The position numbers and the translations under genes are program-made. Under the pieces are notes generated by a model. That model saw only the letters and a list, made by a program, of their open reading frames with translations. It did no database searches and was not told the DNA's origin. DNA of 5,634 nt. Origin: CBDUXT01 sp965371245 (GTDB lineage: Bacteria; Planctomycetota; Phycisphaerae; UBA1845). This document shows positions 1 to 5,471 of the stretch, piece by piece. Location of the stretch: assembly GCA_965371245.1 (NCBI GenBank), contig CBDUXT010000172.1, forward strand, positions 1 to 5,634. The letters run 5' to 3'. Numbering within the stretch: the first letter of the stretch is position 1; each line of letters opens with the position of its first letter.

Positions 1-1307
1 CTTCATCGACTCAAATCGCAGCCTCGCTTGAGCCTATCCGGCGCTGTAGTATTAATGTGTCCGGTCTTCTGGAGTGCGCCGCCGCGTATGGGCCACGACC
101 CGGTACCACGTGTTTCCAGAACGTGTACGAGGTCCCGCCCGGGACGTGTCTTTATATCGACCTAGACAGCGGATCCGTGACCTCCGCGCAACATTGGGAT
201 GAACACTGCCACGCGGTATGCGGTTTCGGCGACAACGCCTCGCTTTACGAGACTTTGAGAGCGTCGGTTAGTGATCGGCTCATGGGAACAGGTCAGCCGG
301 GAGTGCTGCTCAGTGGCGGGCTCGATTCATCAATTATCGCTGCGCTCGTCGCGGCGATGAATCGGAATGGCACGTTCTTCTCGATCGTCTTCGAGGATCC
401 TCGGTACGATGAGCGGGAGTTCGCAGAAGCCGTCGTGCAGCACTGCGGAGTGAAGTGGCGCCGGTTCCAATGTGACGCTGAGTTTCTGCGGCAGGCCTTC
501 CTTAGCTGTGTTTGGCACGTTGAGATGCCCATCACACGAACGGCACCGATCCCCCTACTTGGTCTTTCGAGGCTGATCCGACATTGCGGGCACAAATGGG
601 TGCTCTCCGGAGAGGGTGCCGATGAGCTGTTTCGCGGATACCCGGTGTTCGAAAGCGGCCGCGCCAGCGTTTTCAAACGTCGGAGAATGACCGCATTGAT
701 TCGCGATCTCTTTCTTCCACACTACAGCACCGCGCTCGACGAGGCCGAAGACGCGACTCGGGCTTGGCACCACGCAAGCGTTCGGTTTCAGCGGTTCCCC
801 AAAGATCAACGCGTCGAAATCGGCACGAAGCTCTCAAGGTTTCTGCTGACCGCGCAGGGTGACCGGGTGGGCTTGGCGAATGGCGTCGAGAACCGCTACC
901 CCTACCTCGACCAGCGAGTTGTGCGATACGCGGCGGACCATGGTGAGATGGCGACGGGTAAGCAGGTCCTGCGGAGGGAGTTCATCGGGCTACTGCCCGA
1001 TCGCATACTGAACCGCAGGAAGATGGGTTACCTCGCGCCATTCTTCGAGGTCGGGGCGCTGTTAAACGCCGACGCGATGCCGGGCTACTTGCTTACCGCC
1101 GAGGCAACTCGCAATTGTGCGCTGTTCCGGGAGAAACGGGTTGCTTCGCTTCGCGAGCACTTTGCCGGCGAGCTGACCGAGGAAGCCCAGGCGGCAGTCT
1201 GCTTCGTGCTGAGCTGTCACGCCCTCCACCTCGGGTTCGTGAAAAAAGAGTCATGCTGTCAGCAGCTCGCTGAGTCGGTTCCCGGCCTCTTTGACCGATT
1301 CGATTGA
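1..1307 (+). CDS. Asparagine synthetase (AsnB)-type amidotransferase, 5'-partial
   Basis: Glutamine-hydrolysing asparagine synthetase family: an N-terminal glutaminase passes ammonia to a C-terminal ATP-pyrophosphatase domain that amidates an adenylated carboxylate. The first full codon of this frame is at base 3 and no stop occurs before 1305, so 434 residues are visible. The GTG at 57 is probably not the start, because the residues before it (SSTQIAASLEP) read like the end of the glutaminase domain (family pattern SEIKALL). VPPG follows near base 132. In the synthetase domain SGGLDSS, the pyrophosphate-binding loop, begins at base 312 and SGEGADELFRGY at 606. GVENRYPYLD, near 880, matches the family's VExRxPFLD element, and a conserved LPDRILNRRKMGY stretch follows. 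About 150-200 N-terminal residues, including the catalytic Cys, lie outside. The last 20 or so residues (from KKESCC) look unlike the family and overlap a minus-strand remnant. Family members either make asparagine or amidate products of polysaccharide or peptide clusters; no neighbour decides which. Confidence 0.93.
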   Translation, partial: SSTQIAASLEPIRRCSINVSGLLECAAAYGPRPGTTCFQNVYEVPPGTCLYIDLDSGSVTSAQHWDEHCHAVCGFGDNASLYETLRASVSDRLMGTGQPGVLLSGGLDSSIIAALVAAMNRNGTFFSIVFEDPRYDEREFAEAVVQHCGVKWRRFQCDAEFLRQAFLSCVWHVEMPITRTAPIPLLGLSRLIRHCGHKWVLSGEGADELFRGYPVFESGRASVFKRRRMTALIRDLFLPHYSTALDEAEDATRAWHHASVRFQRFPKDQRVEIGTKLSRFLLTAQGDRVGLANGVENRYPYLDQRVVRYAADHGEMATGKQVLRREFIGLLPDRILNRRKMGYLAPFFEVGALLNADAMPGYLLTAEATRNCALFREKRVASLREHFAGELTEEAQAAVCFVLSCHALHLGFVKKESCCQQLAESVPGLFDRFD

Positions 1308-1390
1308 CAGCAGTCTGGGGTCAGCTTCGAAGGAGAACTTGCCGCGGAAGCCGCCCTCGCGGCATGCATCCACACGCTCAAGACGTGGAA
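1251..1390 (-). pseudogene. Possible 3' remnant of a minus-strand gene
   Basis: Read on the minus strand, this stretch gives a natural-looking C-terminus containing ACREGGFRGKFSFEADP and ending SELLTA, then TGA at 1253-1251. Third codon positions are GC-rich over the central part. The pattern GG(F/Y)xGxFSFE is reminiscent of the last strand of xylose-isomerase-like TIM-barrel sugar isomerases, but this is only a resemblance. The frame overlaps the last 57 bases of the asparagine synthetase gene. A six-T run with a 4-bp stem (GCTG/CAGC, 1255-1266) lies just at its stop on the minus strand and could be a weak terminator. Further upstream the reading loses protein character before reaching the transposable element at 1469. 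It may be the decayed end of a gene once downstream of the kinase, or a chance frame. Confidence 0.3.
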
Positions 1391-1459
1391 ATGCGCTGGA
1401 CGACTGGAACTTGCAGGGGCATGCCTTTCGCCATAGCGTTGCATTCGTCCAACCCGTGG

Positions 1460-1468
1460 CGCCCACGG
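1460..1468. repeat. Left 9-bp target site duplication
   Basis: CGCCCACGG here is repeated exactly at 1883-1891, directly abutting the two ends of the inverted-repeat element. The bases flanking the two copies differ, so the match is exactly 9 bp. A duplication of 8-9 bp is typical of IS256-family transposition. Confidence 0.88.
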
Positions 1469-1507
1469 GAGGATGCCCCGATCGTAGTTGAAAAAGAGCG
1501 GTTCTCC
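1469..1507 (+). repeat. Left terminal inverted repeat
   Basis: Thirty-nine bases that match the reverse complement of 1844-1882 at 29 of 39 positions. Both ends begin GAGGATG, share AGTTGAA in the middle, and end with the fully conserved 12-mer GAGCGGTTCTCC. The mismatches cluster in two short blocks (positions 12-17 and 25-27 of the repeat), as expected for transposase-contacted blocks separated by free positions. Confidence 0.87.
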
Positions 1508-1565
1508 TTTGGAGCGTACCGTGTTGGTATGCTCTTGGTGTTCAAAGCCAAACAAGGAGAACCGC
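1498..1565 (+). promoter_or_regulatory. Hairpin that would occlude the ORF's ribosome binding site
   Basis: GCGGTTCTCCTT (1498-1509), which belongs mostly to the left terminal repeat, is a perfect 12-base reverse complement of AAGGAGAACCGC (1554-1565). The second arm contains the Shine-Dalgarno AAGGAG (1554-1559), which sits 7 bases before the ATG at 1567. A transcript entering from outside the element would contain both arms and could fold to hide the ribosome binding site, while one started inside the loop would lack the left arm. A nearby TTTGG/CCAAA pair (1508-1512 with 1548-1552) could extend the stem. Protection of this kind against read-through transcription is known for IS10 and IS50; here it is inferred from sequence only. 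Confidence 0.6.
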
Positions 1566-1566
1566 A

Positions 1567-1824
1567 ATGGCAAGAGCGTATCGTAAGCGATCGAAGAGGG
1601 CGAGCCCGAACAGATCTGATTTTGTGGACAAGGCCGACGTGCTGTCCATCCGACGCGTCAAACGATGGCGCGGCGGCGACATGCGACTGCGGTGGACTGC
1701 TGCTGGGCTACTGATGGCCGAGAAGCAGTTCCGTCGCATCAGGGGCTGTAGATTGATGCCCCGTTTGATGGCGGTGTTGGACAAGAAAATGGATCCAGTT
1801 GAATGTCCTTCCGAAGCAGCGTAG
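1567..1824 (+). pseudogene. Internally deleted transposase, C-terminal fragment (85 aa)
   Basis: The ORF starts at an ATG with a strong Shine-Dalgarno (AAGGAG, 7-base spacer) and ends 19 bases before the right terminal repeat, so it uses the whole interior of the element. The first 20 or so residues are basic (MARAYRKRSKR) and may be the true N-terminus. From about residue 29 the sequence RRVKRWRGGDMRLRWTAAGL, continuing with LMAEKQFRRIRG, resembles the C-terminal end of a subgroup of IS256-type transposases as I remember it. The DDE catalytic domain of about 300 residues is missing, so the product cannot catalyse transposition. The deletion junction probably lies near residues 22-29. If translated, a small basic DNA-binding protein is conceivable. 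The family assignment is recognition from memory, not an alignment. Confidence 0.6.
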
Positions 1825-1843
1825 AAAGGAAGCCACTGACGTG

Positions 1844-1882
1844 GGAGAACCGCTCAAGTTCAACTGAATGTGGGACATCCTC
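1844..1882 (-). repeat. Right terminal inverted repeat
   Basis: Reverse-complement partner of 1469-1507, with 29 of 39 positions identical. The inner edge GGAGAACCGCTC is the exact reverse complement of the inner edge of the left repeat, and the outer edge CATCCTC abuts the right copy of the target duplication. Confidence 0.87.
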
Positions 1883-1891
1883 CGCCCACGG
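1883..1891. repeat. Right 9-bp target site duplication
   Basis: Second exact copy of CGCCCACGG, immediately after the right terminal repeat; its partner is at 1460-1468. Confidence 0.88.
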
Positions 1892-1972
1892 CGGTACGCC
1901 GAACCATTGGGGAGGCGCCTCTACGTGGCGGGGGTTGGGCACCTCCTCACATCGGTATTGGTCGGAATGTTG

Positions 1973-3682
1973 CTACTTCATCAACTTGCGATACTCGATC
2001 TGGTCCGTGTACATGCGCTGAAAGACGGCGTGCTTGTGCTGATGATAGCTCAATACGGCCCGCCCTCCAGGCCTGACGACGTCGCCTACGTGATTCATGG
2101 TTGCCATGGCCCTGAGCACCGAGCCGAAATCGACGGAAGCGACGGCGCCGAGAATAGCCGTGCCGAGCAAGACGGCCTCCGGTTCGCGTGGCAGGACAAA
2201 CTGGCATCCGGTGATGTCGGCATATTCGCGCAGGAAGAGCGGGTTCTTGGTGCCACCTCCGCACACAAAAACCGTATCGAACCGGCAGCCGTGTTCCTTG
2301 AGCGTGTCGATGATGTGCCGCATGCCGTGGGCAATCGCCTGGATGGTGGCCAGATACAACAGCGCCAGATGGTTCTCGGAGTCGTCCAGTGTCAAGCCGG
2401 AGACCATGCCGCGCAGAGTCGCGTCAGCCCGCGGCGAGCGGTTACCGTGGAAGTAAGGGAGTACGTGCAGCTCTCGCGTGAGTTCGGCGGGCAGCGCCAA
2501 ATCCCGGGCGAGTGTCTCGACGCGCTGGTTGAGCAACTCATAGACGGTCTGCCCGCTGCTTTTCGCCTGCGCCATCAGATCGGAGGCCCGGGGATGTGAG
2601 AAGATGACGTGATCGACCAACGCTCCCGCTGCCGACTGTCCGCCTTCCGTCAGCCACATGCCGGGGATCATCGTCGAAAAGTAGGGCCCGCACACACCGG
2701 CAATGAACCTGGCATAGCGCGAGACGGACATGTGGCAGTTCGAGGCGCCACCGATCAGCGCCAGCCGCGTTTGGAGCACGTCGATTGTTGGGGCGGCGCC
2801 ATGCAACCGGGCGCCCAGCAGTCCGATACAACCTGCGTGGCCATCGATCACCGATACGCCGACCGGCGTGCCCGGCAGTAGTCCTAACTGGCGGGCGGCG
2901 TCTTGCGTCAACCCATCGCCGACCGGCTCGCCCACCGGCCGGACACGCGTACCAATCCGCTTATAGCCTTCATCTGCAAGATCCTCCAACCCCACTTGGC
3001 GAAAGAAACCATCGTCCCACCCCTGGCTGACCTCGGAAGCTTCCGCCGTTGATGTCGGTCCACCCCTGTCTTGCAGCTGGCGACGGTCGTGCCCACGGTA
3101 CGTCCACTTGCAAACGGTTGAACACAGTGAACGCACGTCGTGACCCGTCGCCCGGTAGACCAGGAAGTCGGACAGGTCGAAGAAGTGGGCAGCCCGCTTC
3201 CATGTACTCCCCAGCGCTTCTTTCAACCATAGGAGCTTGGGCGGCTGCATTTCTGGCGAGATCGTTCCGCCCATGCACTTGAGTACTTCGTGTCCGGATG
3301 CGCTGATGCGATGCGCCTGATCGATCGCCCGGTGATCCATCCACACGATGACGTTCTGATCGTCGTGACTAGTGGGGCTGACGGTGACAGGGTTGTCAGC
3401 GTCATCCAGGACGACCAGCGAGCAGGTGGCGGCGAACCCGATGCCTCGAACCTGTTCCGGCTTGGCCCCGGCGTCTGCCATGGCCTGCGCTGCAGCGAGA
3501 CAGAGCGCTCGCCAAATGTTGGCAGAAGACTGTTCCACGAACTCCGTCTCGGGGCGCCACGTCATGGTACCATGCGTTGCAGCGGCGAGCATCCTGCCGG
3601 CGGCGTCGAACACTCCGGCCCGGGCGCTGCCGGTACCGACGTCAAAGCCGACGTACAGGCGGTCTTGGCCATCAACGGCCAT
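1973..3682 (-). CDS. FGGY-family carbohydrate kinase, D-ribulokinase type
   Basis: Complete 569-residue kinase, slightly longer than the usual 500-560 for the family. It should transfer the ATP gamma-phosphate to a pentulose, most likely D-ribulose giving D-ribulose 5-phosphate, in the cytoplasm. The N-terminal actin-like fold has the phosphate loop DVGTGSAR (14-21), TCSLV (86-90), known as a marker of D-ribulokinases of the human FGGY and yeast YDR109C group, and WMDHRA (114-119) in the sugar site. The catalytic Asp lies in DGHAG (280-284). The C-terminal domain has GGASNCHM (311-318), GGQSAAG (347-353), the FGGY-type stretch around GNRSPRAD (413-420), and GGGTKNP (475-481) for adenine binding, followed by PREPEAVLLGTA. 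The ATG at 3682 is supported by GGAAGG (3692-3697) with a spacer of about 9 bases. The start lies three bases after the stop of an upstream minus-strand coding tail, indicating an operon with translational coupling. Other pentulose or polyol substrates cannot be excluded. Confidence 0.94.
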   Translation of the reverse strand: MAVDGQDRLYVGFDVGTGSARAGVFDAAGRMLAAATHGTMTWRPETEFVEQSSANIWRALCLAAAQAMADAGAKPEQVRGIGFAATCSLVVLDDADNPVTVSPTSHDDQNVIVWMDHRAIDQAHRISASGHEVLKCMGGTISPEMQPPKLLWLKEALGSTWKRAAHFFDLSDFLVYRATGHDVRSLCSTVCKWTYRGHDRRQLQDRGGPTSTAEASEVSQGWDDGFFRQVGLEDLADEGYKRIGTRVRPVGEPVGDGLTQDAARQLGLLPGTPVGVSVIDGHAGCIGLLGARLHGAAPTIDVLQTRLALIGGASNCHMSVSRYARFIAGVCGPYFSTMIPGMWLTEGGQSAAGALVDHVIFSHPRASDLMAQAKSSGQTVYELLNQRVETLARDLALPAELTRELHVLPYFHGNRSPRADATLRGMVSGLTLDDSENHLALLYLATIQAIAHGMRHIIDTLKEHGCRFDTVFVCGGGTKNPLFLREYADITGCQFVLPREPEAVLLGTAILGAVASVDFGSVLRAMATMNHVGDVVRPGGRAVLSYHQHKHAVFQRMYTDQIEYRKLMK

Positions 3683-3685
3683 GGA

Positions 3686-3955
3686 TCACTTCCTTCCGAG
3701 TAACCTGACCTCAAAGCCCGGCGCCTGACTGAGGGCCACCATCTCGCCGAAGATATCGCCATAGGCCCCCGGAATATGCCTGCTCAGATAGTGGGCTCTG
3801 AACGTGTCCCGGCCGATGCCGAGGTAGCCATGAATGGCCACTTGCGTATCGTGCCTTCCCATCAGGCGTCTGGTTTCTCGGGCCGCAGTTTGACAACATC
3901 GCCGCGTCCGACGTCCATCCAAAGTCAGCCGTCCTTGGTGTACGCACGAGCCTAG
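3686..3955 (-). pseudogene. Decayed 3' part of a gene upstream of the kinase, product unrecognised
   Basis: The minus-strand frame ending with TGA at 3688-3686 gives a convincing C-terminus of about 58 residues (from MGRHDTQVAIHGYLGIG at 3862 to FEVRLLGRK), with GC-rich third positions. Just upstream the protein-like reading continues in another frame: LWMDVGRGDVVKLRPEKPDA, ending at a TGA that overlaps the ATG at 3862. That frame carries a further in-frame TGA near 3931, preceded by AYTKDG. The simplest view is one gene broken by a frameshift near 3862 and at least one nonsense change. The pattern HxxxxPGxYxxxxxEMxxLxxxxGFEV faintly recalls the C-termini of L-fucose/L-arabinose isomerases, which would suit a pentulose kinase operon, but I do not recognise the protein. 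A separate 58-codon gene starting at 3862 is the alternative. Confidence 0.45.
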
Positions 3956-4908
3956 GTAACGTCACCAGGCAGACTCTCGCCCCCGAAGGGAGTGGTTACG
4001 GATCAGCTTGGTGAGCCCGCCGGCGAATCCTGCGCTTCTCAATCGTACGCCTTGCAGCTGGTGCACCGTGGGTGACTCGAAGGCAGTCATTGACGATTGA
4101 GTGGCGATCGTTTGACCTGACCCCGAGGACGGGTCCGGGCCGAGCAGGGCGATTTCCCTCGTTCCCTGCGACTCGTAGCCGCTTCGTGATGGTTGTCCTG
4201 GCTCAAGCCGATCCATCGCACACTCAGACGAGTTCGTCAATCCGTGTCCATGGTGCGCTGTTCAGCATACCCAATACACCAGCCGAGGCAATCCGAAGGC
4301 AGATGCTGCCTCGGGCGTCGGACCCTACTCTTCGGGCTGCGTACCAGGTGCGCGGGAAAGTGGATCCCGCCTTGCAAGAGCGGTATCTGGCGCGCGGACA
4401 TCCTCGATTGCTTCACTGAATCCACGTCGGGGCGCCGCGACGCATTCAGCAAGCATCCAGATTCCCGCGAAGATAGTCCCGCTGGCCGCTCTACGGATAG
4501 GTGGTGAGGTGGAGGGCAGATCACTTCCCTTGAGTTCGTTGGGCACTGACCTCGGAGGTTCGGCGCAGGAAGCCGTCAGAACACGGCGGCGGGGGTATAA
4601 TTTCTCTGCCCGCCAGCAGCAGCCCGGGGCTCGGGGAACAGAACCTCCGGCCCTGTGTCCACAGCTGGCGCAAAAGGGCCCTTTACCCTGAGCACCCTGG
4701 TTAAGTCCGTCCCAGCCTGGCAGCCAGCGGCTTGCAAGACCGCGGGCCAGTATGCGTAAATCCCGTAAAGTATCTTTATTCGGCCGAACACGGATTGACT
4801 GTTTTGGCGGCAGGGAACCGCGTCCGTGCGTAGATCGGCGTTCCGTCGTCCCAAGAGCGGCGGATGACGGCGAGGCTGAGGGCTGTTCTTCCCATGTCAA
4901 TGGACGTT
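3956..4908. other. Long stretch without a supportable gene
   Basis: Open frames occur on both strands, for example 4072-4419 (+), 3962-4240 (-) and 4325-4900 (-), but none has a convincing ribosome binding site, third-position bias or recognisable motif. Visible structures are a GACCC/GGGTC hairpin (4119-4135), a GCAGGG/CCCTGC inverted repeat (4144-4149 and 4164-4169), and a GGCGGG/CCCGCC stem (4588-4593 and 4609-4614). The loop of that stem holds a perfect TATAAT (4596-4601) with no -35 box at the right distance. There is also a 12-bp perfect palindrome AAAGGGCCCTTT (4673-4684). The region may be degraded former coding or mobile DNA. Confidence 0.5.
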
Positions 4909-4930
4909 CACTTCCTGGCTGGTTCCTGGC
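4909..4930 (+). repeat. Direct repeat, copy 1 (22 bp, internally repetitive)
   Basis: This 22-bp unit matches 5100-5121 at 20 of 22 positions. It contains TCCTGGC twice, 11 bp apart, close to one helical turn. Looser similarity continues for about 10 bp to the right (25 of 32 overall). Its role is unknown; paired sites one helical turn apart, on both sides of a possible att site, could be protein-binding sites. Confidence 0.6.
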
Positions 4931-5037
4931 AAATGGGTGGTAACGGACGTTTAGTCATGTTATCGGATGTCACTCTGCGTGTGCAAAAACCCTTGTTTCA
5001 TAGCGTTTACCGCAGTTTCACCACTCGCGTAGGGAGC

Positions 5038-5057
5038 TTCGATTCCCCCCGCCTCCA
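5038..5057 (+). other. tmRNA/tRNA 3'-end-like sequence (possible att site)
   Basis: TTCGATTCCCCCCGCCTCCA has the form of a T-loop (TTCGATT), the 3' side of a T-stem (CCCCC), a 7-base 3' acceptor strand (CGCCTCC) and discriminator A. CGCCTCC can pair with the GGGGGCG 5' end common in bacterial tmRNA, including the G3-U70 wobble that marks alanine identity. The 5' side of the T-stem (GGAGC) does not pair properly, CCA is not encoded (ATT follows), and no tRNA or tmRNA 5' half is visible upstream. It is therefore an isolated 3' fragment, as left when an integrative element inserts into, or carries a copy of, an RNA gene end. The opposite strand encodes WRRGES, a peptide seen in many spurious ORFs over such RNA ends. 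Confidence 0.5.
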
Positions 5058-5059
5058 TT

Positions 5060-5086
5060 GTAAGTGCTTGTAAACAAAGGAGTTAC
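5060..5086. repeat. Imperfect inverted repeat 10-7-10, recombinase-core-like
   Basis: GTAAGTGCTT (5060-5069) and AAGGAGTTAC (5077-5086) are inverted copies with 8 of 10 matches, separated by the 7-base spacer GTAAACA. Arms of about 10 bp around a 6-8 bp spacer are the usual layout of tyrosine-recombinase crossover sites. It starts two bases after the tmRNA-end-like sequence. No integrase gene is visible in the window. Confidence 0.4.
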
Positions 5087-5099
5087 GAGCGACCAAAAA

Positions 5100-5121
5100 C
5101 ACCTCCTGGCTAGTTCCTGGC
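5100..5121 (+). repeat. Direct repeat, copy 2
   Basis: Second copy of the unit at 4909-4930, again with TCCTGGC twice at an 11-bp interval. The two copies are 191 bp apart in the same orientation and enclose the tmRNA-end-like sequence. Confidence 0.6.
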
Positions 5122-5458
5122 TGATTGGGGTCGAAATGCCCTAACGGAATGCGAACAAATCGCATGGAACGGGCGGGGGGAACCGGCACCTCGTCCCGGT
5201 AATCCGCCGTCTTCCCTGGGGTACCCGCCGCATCAGCCCCTCCCGCGCGAACGCCGCTGGCTACTCTGGTCGCTGGCGCTGACGATCAGCTGTGGTCCCG
5301 TTCCCTCTTGCGGCGGAACAGGCTTTTCCCTTGAAGGCTGCCTTGTGCCCCTCGGTCCGCGCCAAAGGCGGCCTGTTCAGCAGAAAGGGCGTCCGCCCAC
5401 GCTGTCCGTGTTCTTCTTGTGGTAGCCTTGTTGCCCGCCGCATTCTGGTGCCGCCTGT
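5122..5458. other. Intergenic region without a recognisable gene
   Basis: No frame with a ribosome binding site or recognisable protein was found on either strand; the minus-strand frame at 5261-5623 runs opposite to the DUF4236 gene and looks like its shadow. A short GGGC/GCCC hairpin at 5387-5398 is the only structure noted. Confidence 0.5.
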
Positions 5459-5464
5459 TAGAAT
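5459..5464 (+). promoter_or_regulatory. -10-like box for the DUF4236 gene
   Basis: TAGAAT differs by one base from the sigma-70 -10 consensus. It ends 7 bases before the ATG, so a transcript started from it would have almost no leader, in line with the lack of a Shine-Dalgarno upstream of the ATG. No good -35 hexamer lies 16-18 bp upstream, so the call is tentative. Confidence 0.3.
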
Positions 5465-5471
5465 GCTCTGC

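Larger units (their letters stand above)
1469..1882 (+). mobile_element. 414-bp miniature (internally deleted) IS element, probably IS256/Mutator type
   Basis: The element is bounded by 39-bp imperfect terminal inverted repeats (1469-1507 and 1844-1882) and by a perfect 9-bp direct repeat (1460-1468 and 1883-1891). These are the marks of a cut-and-paste transposition that has not decayed much at its borders. A full IS of this type would be about 1.2-1.5 kb; here only one 85-codon ORF lies between the ends, so the element cannot move without a transposase supplied in trans by a full-length relative. The family call rests on the 9-bp duplication, the length of the repeats and the resemblance of the ORF to the C-terminus of IS256-type transposases. 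The insertion lies in or beside a short palindrome (CCCGTGG, 3-nt loop, CCACGGG, at 1453-1469), half of which became the duplicated target. Confidence 0.85.

Noticed and set aside
57..59. GTG as the start of the asparagine synthetase gene
   Set aside because: The frame is open to the left edge and the upstream residues match the end of the glutaminase domain, so the gene begins outside the window.
1739..1942. Minus-strand frame starting at a GTG next to GAGGAG, downstream of the kinase
   Set aside because: The Shine-Dalgarno-like sequence touches the start codon, the frame runs into the transposable element's terminal repeat, and the protein has no recognisable feature.
1868..2599. 243-codon plus-strand frame
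   Set aside because: It lies opposite the kinase gene, whose protein is clearly recognisable; this is a GC-driven shadow.
4111..4140. TTTGACCTGACCCCGAGG-type sequence resembling ends of REP/IS-associated repeats
   Set aside because: Only a short resemblance from memory, with no second copy, partner end or transposase in the window.
4072..4419. 115-codon plus-strand frame in the intergenic region
   Set aside because: No ribosome binding site, weak third-position bias and no recognisable motif.
4325..4900. 191-codon minus-strand frame
   Set aside because: It crosses several hairpins and a palindrome, has a low-complexity Ser/Arg/Pro-rich composition and no initiation signal; probably chance in GC-rich DNA.
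4970..5057. A complete tRNA ending at 5057
   Set aside because: No 5' acceptor strand, D-arm or anticodon arm can be laid out upstream and the T-stem is mispaired; only the 3' 20 bases fit.
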